Source of the DNA: a virus
Strand: one strand, 5' to 3'
Virus record (IMG/VR): IMGVR_UViG_3300021559_000020
Span: 1 to 36,155 of that record
DNA length: 36,155 nt
The notes beneath the pieces are model-generated. The model was not told the origin of the DNA. It did not search any database and saw only the letters and a program-made list of their open reading frames with translations. How positions within the stretch are numbered: position 1 is the stretch's first letter; each line of letters begins with the position of its first letter. Made by a program: the position numbers and the translations under genes. This document shows positions 6,014 to 13,006 of the stretch, piece after piece.

Positions 6014-6656
6014 GGCAAGCCGCTGGGCATGGTCCATCAAAGGACTCGACCTCAAGCAGAAGATGACGCTCATCGCCCTGGCTGACTGCTGCCGGTCTGC
6101 GGATGGCACGCAATCATGCTGGCCCTCCATTGATCACTTGGTCGGCATGACGGAGCTCTCTAGGGCGTCCGTCTTCCGAGCCATCAAGGCGCTCGAAAAG
6201 CTTAATCTGATCAAGGTAGAGCGTCGCCGGAACAGGTCCAGCGTCTACCATCTGAGGTCTCATAGGGAGACCCTAGGGGTCTCACAGGGAGACCTCCTGA
6301 GGTCTCACAGGGAGACTAAGGGGTCTCACGCTGAGACCCAGAACCATAAAGGAACCAGAAAGGAACCAGAAAGGACGGGTTCGCTGTCGCGAACGCAGCA
6401 GGCCGACAAGATCGCTAAGGCGTACTGCGACCGCTCCGGCCCGCTGGCCAGCTTTCACCCCGCACGCGATTCGATCACCAGGGCGCTGCGTGCCGGATAC
6501 TCCGCCGAGGAGATCGAGCTGGCGATCAAGGATGTTGAGCACAGCGCCTGGGCGCTCACGGTCAACACGCTCCGGACGGCCCTGGAGCGGCGCAAGAGCA
6601 CCGATTACGACGCCCTGTTCGACGCGAACGGAATGCTCAAGGCGGACGAGCCATGA
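6003..6656 (+). CDS. Lambda-O-like replication initiator with internal iterons
   Basis: The protein has 217 residues from ATG 6003, overlapping the previous gene by 11 bases. Residues 1-85 form a winged-helix domain (ALADCCRSADG, WPSIDHLVGMTELSRASVFRAIKALEKLNLIKVE). Residues about 86-120 are a low-complexity linker encoded by four DNA iterons. The C-terminal domain (about 130-210) is helical, with DRSGPL, ITRALRAGYSAEEIELAI and LRTALERRK. Domain order, linker iterons and an adenine-rich block after them parallel lambda O, which binds four iterons inside its own gene and recruits the helicase loader. The next gene is a candidate loader-like protein. A plain phage transcription factor is the alternative, but the iterons argue against it. 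Confidence 0.7.
   Translation: MSVEASRWAWSIKGLDLKQKMTLIALADCCRSADGTQSCWPSIDHLVGMTELSRASVFRAIKALEKLNLIKVERRRNRSSVYHLRSHRETLGVSQGDLLRSHRETKGSHAETQNHKGTRKEPERTGSLSRTQQADKIAKAYCDRSGPLASFHPARDSITRALRAGYSAEEIELAIKDVEHSAWALTVNTLRTALERRKSTDYDALFDANGMLKADEP
6256..6338 (+). repeat. Four palindromic iterons inside the initiator gene, candidate origin
   Basis: Four copies of GGTCTC-N5-GAGACC lie at 6256-6272, 6278-6294, 6301-6317 (last base of the right arm changed to T) and 6322-6338, with start-to-start spacing of 22, 23 and 21 bp, near two helical turns. Copies 1, 3 and 4 share a reading frame, but copy 2 is in another, so the DNA rather than the peptide is conserved. Confidence 0.8.
6341..6375 (+). 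repeat. A-rich tandem repeat next to the iterons, possible unwinding element
   Basis: Directly after the last iteron is an adenine-rich block holding two exact 11-base repeats (GGAACCAGAAA at 6351-6361 and 6362-6372). It is clearly richer in A than the surrounding GC-rich DNA. In lambdoid origins a purine/AT-rich element sits in this place; here that role is inferred. Confidence 0.5.
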
Positions 6657-7237
6657 ACGACCGTGAGTGGGCCGAGGTCATCGGGCTGATCTACGACGGC
6701 GACTCCCGCAACGCGCCCGACCAACAGGAGATGGCCCGACTGATCGCATCCTGGCGCACCCACTGCGGCGTGGGGGTCAAGGATCTGGCGGAGGCGAAGG
6801 CACGGATCACGGAGTACTACGGCAAGGGCGGCAGGTTCATGAAGCCGTACGACCTGGCCCGCCGCTCCCGTATTCCGGCCGACCAGGGAACGCGGCAGGC
6901 AGTGGACCGGGCCTGTCCGTGGCCGGAATGCTCCTGCACCCACACGTACCCCTGCCGTAACGGCTGGATGGAGGTCGACTCCGACGGCTTCCGTCCCGGC
7001 GAGCTGGCGCGCGGCTCACAATTGCGCCGAGAAGCGGCTCAGCGGGGCCTCTCGCCGCTTGAGGCGCTGAGGTGGGCCGGGAACATCCTCATCAACGAGT
7101 TCGGCCAGCCACCGGCCGCTGGTGCCCTCGCGGCACCCTGCCCCCGGTGCCGGGGTGAGCAGGCGGGGATTCTCGAGGAGACCGGCGTGTCCCGCGATTG
7201 CCGGGCGCACCAGTTGCGCAAGAGGGGGCGGCGATGA
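6653..7237 (+). CDS. Replication-associated protein, helicase-loader-like N-domain plus zinc motifs
   Basis: The protein has 194 residues from ATG 6653 (ATGA overlap with the initiator). Residues 1-75 show a helical pattern seen in actinophage replication helpers: YDGDSRNAPD, a conserved Trp (ASWRTHC), AKARITEYY and MKPYDLARR. The middle carries a Cys/His cluster (CPWPECSCTHTYPC, about residues 85-100), and the end has CPRC (about 163-166) with another Cys downstream. Its position straight after an O-like initiator fits a helicase loader or primase accessory. No Walker motif is present, so a DnaC-type ATPase is excluded. Confidence 0.5.
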   Translation: MNDREWAEVIGLIYDGDSRNAPDQQEMARLIASWRTHCGVGVKDLAEAKARITEYYGKGGRFMKPYDLARRSRIPADQGTRQAVDRACPWPECSCTHTYPCRNGWMEVDSDGFRPGELARGSQLRREAAQRGLSPLEALRWAGNILINEFGQPPAAGALAAPCPRCRGEQAGILEETGVSRDCRAHQLRKRGRR

Positions 7238-7491
7238 CAATGCTCATTCCGCGACAGCGCGAGCAGGGGGAGATGGTAGGTGTGCCCGTACACCGTTTTC
7301 GCGTCCGGCGCAGGGGCGACCCGCCTTGGTCCGACGTGGCCTGGCGCACCTACTGTGAATCCTGCAAAGAGCACTGGCGGTCCGAGGACGGCAGCCAGCA
7401 GGGCTTCGCGGACACCATGGCGGCGATCTCGCTGCACCGTCGTACGGGAGGCTGGCCGCCCCAGCCGTGGCATCTCAGGGAGACAGGTTGA
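7234..7491 (+). CDS. Small basic protein, unknown
   Basis: The protein has 85 residues from ATG 7234 (ATGA overlap). It has an Arg-rich first half and a Trp-rich second half, with a CxxC (YCESCKEHW) and nearby His residues that could bind a metal. No family is recognised. It is coupled on both sides in the early operon. Confidence 0.6.
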   Translation: MTMLIPRQREQGEMVGVPVHRFRVRRRGDPPWSDVAWRTYCESCKEHWRSEDGSQQGFADTMAAISLHRRTGGWPPQPWHLRETG

Positions 7492-7718
7492 AGACTCAGA
7501 AGTTTCACATCAGCAAGTCGCGCCGGTTCGGCTACTGGGAAGTGCGTGCTCCGGCGTTCGGGTTCGTGGACATGGACTCGCGGATCTTCCCCACCTGGAG
7601 CGTGGCCATCGCCTGGGTGCAGGACCGCATGTGGGTGATGGACCAGCAGCGCAGCACCGCCTCCACCACGGGTTATGAGACCTGGGCTCCCCGTGCGCTG
7701 GGCCGAAGGCGGATGTGA
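7488..7718 (+). CDS. Small aromatic-rich protein with TTG start
   Basis: The start is TTG 7488, which overlaps the previous stop (TTGA) and is preceded by GGGAGACAGG. The upstream in-frame GTG 7467 would lie inside the previous gene without a good binding site. The protein has 76 residues, rich in Trp, Phe and Arg (FGYWEVRAPAFGFVDMD), suggesting a compact beta fold. The function is unknown. Confidence 0.6.
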   Translation: MKTQKFHISKSRRFGYWEVRAPAFGFVDMDSRIFPTWSVAIAWVQDRMWVMDQQRSTASTTGYETWAPRALGRRRM

Positions 7719-7719
7719 A

Positions 7720-8250
7720 GTGGACCCCGCCGTGGCCGCGAGTCAGGCGAGCGCCGATCTCACCGCGCTGGCCGGTGTGTACGGGGACCTGTACGAGGCG
7801 CTGATCACGACTCGCGGCCACGGGATCTCATCCGGCTCCGGCTTCAAAGGCCGTCCCCCGCTTGAGGTTCACGTGCTCGACGTGATTTTTAAGGTCGAGT
7901 GCCACAGTCGCTGGACTCTGGAGTGGGCAGCGGTTACGGTTGGACAGAAGTTCATTCCGTTCCGCCCCTGGTGGAACGGAGAGCCCAACCCGATGGTCCC
8001 CGAGGCGTTCCTGGAGACGGCGCAGCGCATGAGCGAAGCGGCAGTGAAAGAACCCAACGGCACCATCTGGGTGGCCGACGAGAGCGCACGCATACTTCAC
8101 TCTGTTCACGGAGTCATCGGCCGGACCGATCCGGCCAGCGCGGCAGGCGATTGCCCGGCAGGCTGCGGCACCACCCTGGTCAGGATGGGAGCCCGAATCG
8201 CCTGCGCAGTATGCGACTTCACGACATTCGATGTAAGGAATAGGATATGA
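7720..8250 (+). CDS. Unknown protein with C-terminal zinc ribbon
   Basis: The protein has 176 residues from GTG 7720, chosen because ATG 7675 would overlap the previous gene by 44 bases. An N-terminal helical segment (ALAGVYGDLYEALITTRG) is followed by a mixed alpha/beta region with several Trp. The end holds four Cys as a zinc ribbon (CPAGCGTTLV, then CAVCDF). It may be a nucleic-acid-binding phage protein. The family is not recognised. Confidence 0.6.
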   Translation: MDPAVAASQASADLTALAGVYGDLYEALITTRGHGISSGSGFKGRPPLEVHVLDVIFKVECHSRWTLEWAAVTVGQKFIPFRPWWNGEPNPMVPEAFLETAQRMSEAAVKEPNGTIWVADESARILHSVHGVIGRTDPASAAGDCPAGCGTTLVRMGARIACAVCDFTTFDVRNRI

Positions 8251-8422
8251 GCGTTTATCCGGCAGATCAGATCGAGGTCCGGGGGCAGGTGTTCCCGATC
8301 AGTGTTACCGACACTGGCTACTGGCTCGCGGACCTGGGCGAGCAGTACGGCGCGTGCGTGAGTTCGAGCGCGTACACGGGTTCGATCTCAAGGCCGCAGT
8401 TGAGAAGGCGCTGACCGAGTAG
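8247..8422 (+). pseudogene. Small gene interrupted by a one-base deletion
   Basis: ATG 8247 overlaps the preceding stop (ATGA) and reads a normal-looking frame (DTGYWLADLGEQYG) to about 8350. After that the frame becomes low quality and stops at 8403. From 8351 the frame one base back reads RVREFERVHGFDLKAAVEKALTE to a TAG at 8420-8422, whose last base starts the next GTG gene. The joined product would be 58 residues, and the length 176 is one base short of whole codons. I infer a single-base loss near 8349-8351, real or a sequencing error. Confidence 0.65.
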
Positions 8423-8721
8423 TGGCCTTCTTTCCCGACGAGTCCAAGTACGACGAGGTGATGGAGCGGTGTGGTGGCCAGTGCGAATGCACCGGAGAGT
8501 GCGGCCGGAGCCACCGCACAACCCGAGGGCGCTGTCCCAAGCTCAATGGGACAGCTTCTCGGCTCGCCTGCTGGTCCAGCAGGGCATCGCTAGTAGGCAA
8601 ATGCGGCTCAACGGCCGGACAGCTCAAGATGCTCTGTCCCGGCTGCTGCCGAGCGACGGACCGGGCCGCACTACTGGCCTCACAATCCTTGACGACCCAA
8701 ACCCCGGAAGGTCTGTTCTGA
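8422..8721 (+). CDS. Cys-rich, HNH-like small protein
   Basis: The protein has 99 residues from GTG 8422, overlapping TAG of the interrupted gene. The start (YDEVMERCGGQCECTGECG) and the later MLCPGCC resemble the zinc ribs of phage HNH proteins. The central HNH catalytic residues are not evident, although SHRTTRGRC is in the place where they might be. It is a degenerate HNH protein or a zinc-binding relative. Confidence 0.5.
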   Translation: MAFFPDESKYDEVMERCGGQCECTGECGRSHRTTRGRCPKLNGTASRLACWSSRASLVGKCGSTAGQLKMLCPGCCRATDRAALLASQSLTTQTPEGLF

Positions 8722-9158
8722 TGGACCGCAAGACCGAGAGCACAAAGCTTTACAAGGTCGAGATGCTTTTTTATAGGGGAAGTTCCTGGAGCGACTGCTC
8801 CCAGAGAGAATGGGGGGAGCTGGATCAGGCCCGCGCGTGGCTGGACCACCATGAGCGGTCGTTGGCGGGGTCAATCCCGTTCGCCCACCGCATCGTCCTG
8901 GTCGAACGGCGTGTGATCACAGAGGAGACCCGCACCCCCGTTCCCGAGCCGGAGCCCAAGTGGGAGGCCGGGTGCGACTACAATTTTCGGGGGGATGGGG
9001 GTGCCGTCTGGGTAGGGGCTGTCGTCTACCACTGCGCCGCTGTGAGCGACCGCGACGAGGGCCTGCTGTGGTGGGTCAGCCCGATCGACACCAGCCTGTT
9101 GCACTGCGTCTGGATGCCAGCCACGTCCGCCAAATCCCACGTGAAGGTGGAGAAATGA
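8721..9158 (+). CDS. Unknown protein, 145 residues
   Basis: The ATG at 8721 overlaps the previous stop. The N-terminal half resembles a small alpha/beta domain with a charged helix (WGELDQARAWLDHHERS) and a strand (HRIVLVERRVI). A Pro/Glu linker (PEPEPKW) follows. The C-terminal half is beta-rich with several Trp (AVWVGAVVYHC, LLWWVSPID). No known motif was found. Confidence 0.6.
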   Translation: MDRKTESTKLYKVEMLFYRGSSWSDCSQREWGELDQARAWLDHHERSLAGSIPFAHRIVLVERRVITEETRTPVPEPEPKWEAGCDYNFRGDGGAVWVGAVVYHCAAVSDRDEGLLWWVSPIDTSLLHCVWMPATSAKSHVKVEK

Positions 9159-9595
9159 GCAGAAAGAAGCATCTCCCCGTGGACCTGTTCGACCCGGAGA
9201 CCCGCATCGTCACCACCTCGGACGGTACGTTCACCATGACGCAGATATGCCGTCGTGACACGGGCTGCGGCCCGTGGTACGTACTGGGCGAGGGTGTTGC
9301 GAAGCGTCGGCGCGGGGACGCGCGAAACTTCGGTCTGGCCGTCGATCTGACGACCATCAGGGCGCTGGAGGACATGGCGCACCGGTCACGGCTCAAGCTG
9401 TTCGAGTACGCGCCCGAGGCGATGGACATCAGCCCGGAGGCGGCCCAGAGTTTCCGCCGGGAGATCAGTGAGTCGAAGGCCGCATATGGTCGCGAGCAGG
9501 ACGCCGCCACGGCCCGCTTCATGTCAGCCGTTATGGGCGTCGAGATGCCGACGCTGGAAGACCTACTGACCGAGACGGAGAAGGATGCGGAATGA
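9155..9595 (+). CDS. Unknown helical protein, 146 residues
   Basis: The protein starts at ATG 9155 (ATGA overlap). The N-terminus is basic (SRKKHL), the middle is mixed with one Cys pair (ICRRDTGCG), and the second half is mainly helical and acidic (EAAQSFRREISESKAAY). No family is recognised. It belongs to the coupled early operon. Confidence 0.6.
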   Translation: MSRKKHLPVDLFDPETRIVTTSDGTFTMTQICRRDTGCGPWYVLGEGVAKRRRGDARNFGLAVDLTTIRALEDMAHRSRLKLFEYAPEAMDISPEAAQSFRREISESKAAYGREQDAATARFMSAVMGVEMPTLEDLLTETEKDAE

Positions 9596-10137
9596 GGGCT
9601 GACCTGAACCGCGAGCGCTGCCCCTTCTGCCTCCGGGACATGACTGTCCTCACGTCCGGCAGGTTCTGTCGCCACAATGAGACGAGGCCCGTGCAGGCTA
9701 GGGACGGCTCACATGTCTGGAAAGTAAAGCCGGGCAGGCCGTGCTCAGGCAGCAAGATGACTCCAGCTTCTGCTCGCGAGTGGTACGAGCGCGACCCAGG
9801 CCAGGAATGGATGCTCACCTGCCCGGCCTGCGCCAGGCGCGTGCGCAAGCAGAAGAACGGCCTTGTGCCGATGCACCGCGCTGACGGGGTGATGTGCCCG
9901 GCGGTCGGCAGGGCACCTGAGGTCGCCTACCTGGACGCCATCACGCGGGCGATACCGGATGGGCCGGTCGACGCGCCAAAAATTTCCCCGGATTTTCGGA
10001 CCTTCAAGGTCAACATCCTCAACTCCGGGGCACTGGACGCGCTGACCCTCCGGTACATGCCCAGCCACGCGGCCATCACGGAGGTGACGCTGGACGTTAC
10101 CAACCACACGCTCTCCGCACTTTGGGAGGAGTTTTGA
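9592..10137 (+). CDS. Protein with two zinc-ribbon-like Cys pairs
   Basis: The protein has 181 residues from ATG 9592. There is a CPFC pair near residue 10 with a later Cys-His (RFCRHNE), and a second pair CPACARR near residue 65 with a further Cys (VMCPAVG). The C-terminal 50 residues read as a beta-strand region (FRTFKVNILNSGALDALTLRY). Nucleic-acid binding is plausible. The function is not identified. Confidence 0.55.
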   Translation: MRADLNRERCPFCLRDMTVLTSGRFCRHNETRPVQARDGSHVWKVKPGRPCSGSKMTPASAREWYERDPGQEWMLTCPACARRVRKQKNGLVPMHRADGVMCPAVGRAPEVAYLDAITRAIPDGPVDAPKISPDFRTFKVNILNSGALDALTLRYMPSHAAITEVTLDVTNHTLSALWEEF

Positions 10138-10478
10138 GCGCCGCCCCGGACTGGAGCAAGCTCAACCCGCCGCTGGAGGCCCGCGCCATGGGCTTCTGCG
10201 AGAAGTGCGGCACTGAGATGGTGTCCGGCGGTGATGTGCGGCACCACCGCAAGCTTCGCTCGCAGGGTGGACGGCACACACTGGACAACCTGGTGCTGAT
10301 CTGCCAGGCGTGCCACACGTGGATTCACGCCAATCCCGGTGACGCCTACGCCCTGGGCTGGCTGGTCAACTCATGGAACGAGCCGCACGAAATTCCGATC
10401 ATCCACTCGACTCACGGCAAGATCACGCTCTGCCCGTGGGGCGGCGTGCACAAGTTCATGGAGCTGGAAGATGACTAA
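10134..10478 (+). CDS. HNH endonuclease
   Basis: The protein has 114 residues from TTG 10134, which overlaps the previous stop and has GGGAGGAG directly upstream; the in-frame codon at 10122 lacks such a site. The HNH core is clear: CEKCG zinc pair (about residues 21-24), VRHHRKLRSQGG with catalytic His, LDNLVLICQACH with Asn and the second CxxC, and HTWIHANP with the last His. Such stand-alone nucleases nick or cut DNA and are common in phages, either as homing elements or in packaging. Its site in the early operon, far from terminase, favours a replication, recombination or homing role. Confidence 0.8.
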   Translation: MSAAPDWSKLNPPLEARAMGFCEKCGTEMVSGGDVRHHRKLRSQGGRHTLDNLVLICQACHTWIHANPGDAYALGWLVNSWNEPHEIPIIHSTHGKITLCPWGGVHKFMELEDD

Positions 10479-10914
10479 GGCTACGTACCCCTGTCCTGGC
10501 GTCTCCGCCCCGGGCGAGGACGGCCATCGGCACATCTGCGACATCACCAATTTGACGCATGGGATCTATGCCATGCACTACTGCCCGACATGCCAGCAGA
10601 ACTGGGCGTGGAGTCCGGACGCGGAGAAATCGGAGACTGCGCGCGACACTGCACACATCTGGGGACGGTCATATGCCGCAGGCGGAGTGATCGGCGGCAA
10701 TGAGGTCAACCATCCCGACCACTACACCCAACACCCGTCCGGCGTCGAGTGCATCACCGTCGTTGAGCACATGAGCTTCAACGTCGGCAACGCCGTCAAG
10801 TACCTATGGCGCGCCGGACTCAAGGGATCCAAGCTGGACGACCTGCGCAAGGCCGCCTGGTATGTGAACCGGGAGATCGAGAGACTGGAAGGAGCGAGCG
10901 AAGATGGAAGCTGA
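10471..10914 (+). CDS. DUF3310 protein with N-terminal Cys module
   Basis: The protein has 147 residues from ATG 10471. The C-terminal 75 residues match DUF3310: NHPDHYTQHPSGVECI, then HMSFNVGNAVKYLWRAG and KLDDLRKAAWYVNREI. DUF3310 occurs in many phages and is linked to nucleotide metabolism by gene context, though its biochemistry is not settled. The first 60 residues hold Cys/His pairs (YPCPG, HRHICD, YCPTCQQNW) that may form a small zinc fold, a less usual fusion. The stop is overlapped by the next ATG. Confidence 0.8.
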   Translation: MTKATYPCPGVSAPGEDGHRHICDITNLTHGIYAMHYCPTCQQNWAWSPDAEKSETARDTAHIWGRSYAAGGVIGGNEVNHPDHYTQHPSGVECITVVEHMSFNVGNAVKYLWRAGLKGSKLDDLRKAAWYVNREIERLEGASEDGS

Positions 10915-11101
10915 TCAGGAGATCCGAGCTGCCGCGCTGACTGCGTGGTCGAACGTCGAGTACCCCGGCTCGCTGGCGAGCGTTCTCTACTACGCCAAGA
11001 ACGGGAAGGTCCGGCCGCTCAACGAGACCGGGGCCTACTACGATCTTGAGATCATCGTGGACTACATCGCTCACGGCATCCCGGAGGCATCAAGTGGCTG
11101 A
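10904..11101 (+). CDS. Small acidic protein, unknown
   Basis: The protein has 65 residues from ATG 10904, overlapping the DUF3310 gene by 11 bases. It has an alpha/beta look (VEYPGSLASVLYYAKNG, YYDLEIIVDYIAHGI). No family was recognised. Confidence 0.6.
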   Translation: MEADQEIRAAALTAWSNVEYPGSLASVLYYAKNGKVRPLNETGAYYDLEIIVDYIAHGIPEASSG

Positions 11102-11387
11102 GCTGCGACGCTGCACACGCTGCAAGGTGCGCAAGCCGCGCGAGGGCTTCTACGGCCAAGCGGGGCGCAAGTCGGGGCTGTCTAGCTGGTGCAGGGAATG
11201 CTTCGCGGAGGACCGGCTGGAGCGCATGACCGAGGATAAGCGGGACCACAAGCGCCGCTACCAGCGGGCGCTGGACCGCTCATATCAGGAGCTGCGCGAG
11301 GAGTGCCCTGAGGCGTTCGAGCGGCTGTTCGCACAGAACCTCGCCAAGCAGGGACTGACCCATCTAGCAGAGAGGCACATCGGATGA
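11094..11387 (+). CDS. Zinc-ribbon protein of endonuclease VII/HNH-associated type
   Basis: The protein has 97 residues from GTG 11094. The N-terminus has RRCTRCKVRKPREGFY and then SSWCRECF, a four-Cys knuckle like those found before HNH or endonuclease VII domains. The rest is a charged helical tail with no catalytic HNH residues, so it is a zinc-binding fragment or an independent small DNA-binding protein. Confidence 0.6.
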   Translation: MAELRRCTRCKVRKPREGFYGQAGRKSGLSSWCRECFAEDRLERMTEDKRDHKRRYQRALDRSYQELREECPEAFERLFAQNLAKQGLTHLAERHIG

Positions 11388-11578
11388 CCAAGGACAAGGA
11401 ACCACCCCCCCCGCCCACCCATCTGACGATTTCTGAGATCGCCAACATGTACAAGCTCTCCAAGATGACCATCTACCGGCTCGTCCACTCGGGGCTGCTC
11501 CCATACACCAGAATCGGCCGGAGCATTCGCATCTCCATTGCCGATTTCAGGCAATGGGAGAAGGACAGCTCGCGATGA
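11384..11578 (+). CDS. Excisionase-like MerR-type HTH protein
   Basis: The protein has 64 residues from ATG 11384. A Pro-rich start is followed by a complete helix-turn-helix and wing of the excisionase (HTH_17) type: LTISEIANMYKLSKMTIYRL, then VHSGLLPYTRIGRSIRI and ADFRQWEK. Such proteins act as excisionases or as small transcription factors. No integrase is visible in the window, so a regulator is at least as likely as an Xis. Confidence 0.75.
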   Translation: MTKDKEPPPPPTHLTISEIANMYKLSKMTIYRLVHSGLLPYTRIGRSIRISIADFRQWEKDSSR

Positions 11579-11796
11579 CCAGGGAGGAACATGCCGCCCT
11601 ATGTCTGGCCCGCTACCGGGCCGGGCAGGAGACCTGGCTGGACGTGCCCACCGCATCCGCCATCACCGGCACCCCCGAGGTCACTCTGTACCGCTGGGCC
11701 CGCGCCGGGGTCGTCAAGTCCGGCCGTCAGTACAAGGGCAAGCTGGAGCTGGAGATGGGCACGGTACTTGAGCGCAAGGCGAAGGCCCTCAAGTGA
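11575..11796 (+). CDS. Second small HTH protein
   Basis: The protein has 73 residues from ATG 11575, overlapping the previous stop (ATGA). WLDVPTASAITGTPEVTLYR followed by WARAGVVKSGRQYKG has the same helix-turn-helix-wing plan as its neighbour, though the sequence has diverged. The pair may bind DNA together or regulate the operon. No partner integrase is seen. Confidence 0.6.
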   Translation: MTREEHAALCLARYRAGQETWLDVPTASAITGTPEVTLYRWARAGVVKSGRQYKGKLELEMGTVLERKAKALK

Positions 11797-12101
11797 AGAC
11801 GCCCCCAAAAATTTTCGTGCAGGAATTGGCCACAGAGGTCGAGGCCCGGCTGTTCTCCCTCGCCGCCGAGCAGGATCAGCTTTACGTGCTGGTCTACACC
11901 GCAGCGGACCCCGAAGTGGTCAACCACTACGTCATAGTCGCCCCCGGCTCTGCGGTCAGCGGCTTTGACGTGGGCGGCTGGTGCATAGCCGGTGCTCTCC
12001 CGCGTCCGGCCGAGCACTACCCGCTGCGGGTGGAGATCCGCACCTACGGCCCCGACCCACGCCCCCGCTGGTGGGGATGCACGGCCCGCGTTATCGAATA
12101 G
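11793..12101 (+). CDS. Unknown beta-rich protein, 102 residues
   Basis: The GTG at 11793 overlaps the previous stop (GTGA). A helical start (VQELATEVEARLFSLAAEQ) is followed by strands (QLYVLVYTAADP, VVNHYVIVAPG) and Pro-rich loops. There are no recognised motifs. Confidence 0.6.
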   Translation: MKTPPKIFVQELATEVEARLFSLAAEQDQLYVLVYTAADPEVVNHYVIVAPGSAVSGFDVGGWCIAGALPRPAEHYPLRVEIRTYGPDPRPRWWGCTARVIE

Positions 12102-12141
12102 GATGGCTTCGGCCAATCAGCACACAGGAAGGCATAGAAAG

Positions 12142-12849
12142 ATGAAGCGTTTCTCTATCGTTGCAGCAGTACTTGCACTGATCTCATCCCTTTTCACCAT
12201 GGGGCTTGCGGCCACCTCCGCCAGCGCTGCCTCAACCTGGGCCCGCGTCGGCTCCGCCCACGGAGCCTGGGCGCAGGGGCTGCATTCCCTTAGCATCCCC
12301 GCCCCGACGGTGGGCAACTGGGTGGTCTTCACCGCAACCGTTGACACGACGAGTGGCAATCACATCACTTCTATCTCAGGCGGCGGTGTCACGTCCTGGA
12401 ATAAGGTCGTTTCCGGCTACTGGTCCGGCAACGGATTCGACATGGAGCTGTGGTACGGCAAGGTCCAGCACACGGGAGGAACCACCATCACCCCCGTGCT
12501 GTCTGCCAGCAATGCCGGATGGGGCACGGAGTATGACGCTCAGCAGTTCTCCGGACCAACCGTGGTCCACGTGGATGGGGCCGCGACGCAGGAGATTCCC
12601 TCGACTACTGCGATGAGCTTCCCCCCGCTGCATGCTGCGCACAGTCATGAGCTGTACGTTGGATACTCGGTCGCATGGGGAACCCCCACGGGTACTACCC
12701 CCGGCTTCACCTACAGGCAGCCCATCGGCCTCGGAGGGATGCTGCTCTGCTTCGACCCCTCCGTCAGTGGGGCGGTGCAGCCAACAGCGACAGACATTCA
12801 GGCTCGCTTTCCGCGTGACTCTATCGCTGGGCTGCTCAGTGGCTCTTGA
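12142..12849 (+). CDS. Secreted beta-sandwich protein related to a late phage surface protein
   Basis: The protein has 235 residues from ATG 12142, chosen over ATG 12103 because AGGAAGG lies 9 bases upstream and a clear signal peptide follows. The signal has basic KRF, a hydrophobic core (VAAVLALISSLFTMGLA) and an SASA cleavage site near residue 31. The mature part is rich in Thr, Ser, Gly and Trp. It shares a pattern with both halves of the protein at 33988-35394: SISGGG, then W, a variable loop, an E-x-W strand, GT-T strand pairs and an aromatic end. The domain may be a carbohydrate-binding or adhesin-like sandwich. The gene sits among early genes and its codon use is less GC-biased. A cell-surface role is plausible, such as blocking receptors or marking infected cells. 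Confidence 0.7.
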   Translation: MKRFSIVAAVLALISSLFTMGLAATSASAASTWARVGSAHGAWAQGLHSLSIPAPTVGNWVVFTATVDTTSGNHITSISGGGVTSWNKVVSGYWSGNGFDMELWYGKVQHTGGTTITPVLSASNAGWGTEYDAQQFSGPTVVHVDGAATQEIPSTTAMSFPPLHAAHSHELYVGYSVAWGTPTGTTPGFTYRQPIGLGGMLLCFDPSVSGAVQPTATDIQARFPRDSIAGLLSGS

Positions 12850-13006
12850 CAAATACGGACACGATCCGGAGCTGTGCTTCCCCGGGCGGGGCAAGGGAAA
12901 GTGCGTCTGCTCCTGCGAGATGTGCGTGCATTTCCGCAGCTACGCACCGCCGTCCCCGCCCGCCCCGGCCAGTGATAATCTCAGATCGGATGGTCAAGAA
13001 CTGTGA
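12839..13006 (+). CDS. Small Cys-rich protein
   Basis: The protein has 55 residues from GTG 12839, overlapping the previous gene by 11 bases. Five Cys cluster in the middle (LCFPGRGKGKCVCSCEMC) with a nearby His (VHF), suggesting a zinc knuckle. A Pro-rich segment follows. The function is unknown. Its end overlaps the start of the resolvase gene. Confidence 0.5.
   Translation: MALDKYGHDPELCFPGRGKGKCVCSCEMCVHFRSYAPPSPPAPASDNLRSDGQEL

Noticed and set aside
6256-6338. The repeats as a protein repeat only
   Set aside because: Copy 2 is in a different reading frame while its DNA is conserved, and every copy is palindromic, so DNA-level function is more likely.
8345-8360. Programmed minus-one frameshift
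   Set aside because: There is no slippery heptamer or downstream structure at the junction. A one-base deletion or read error is simpler.
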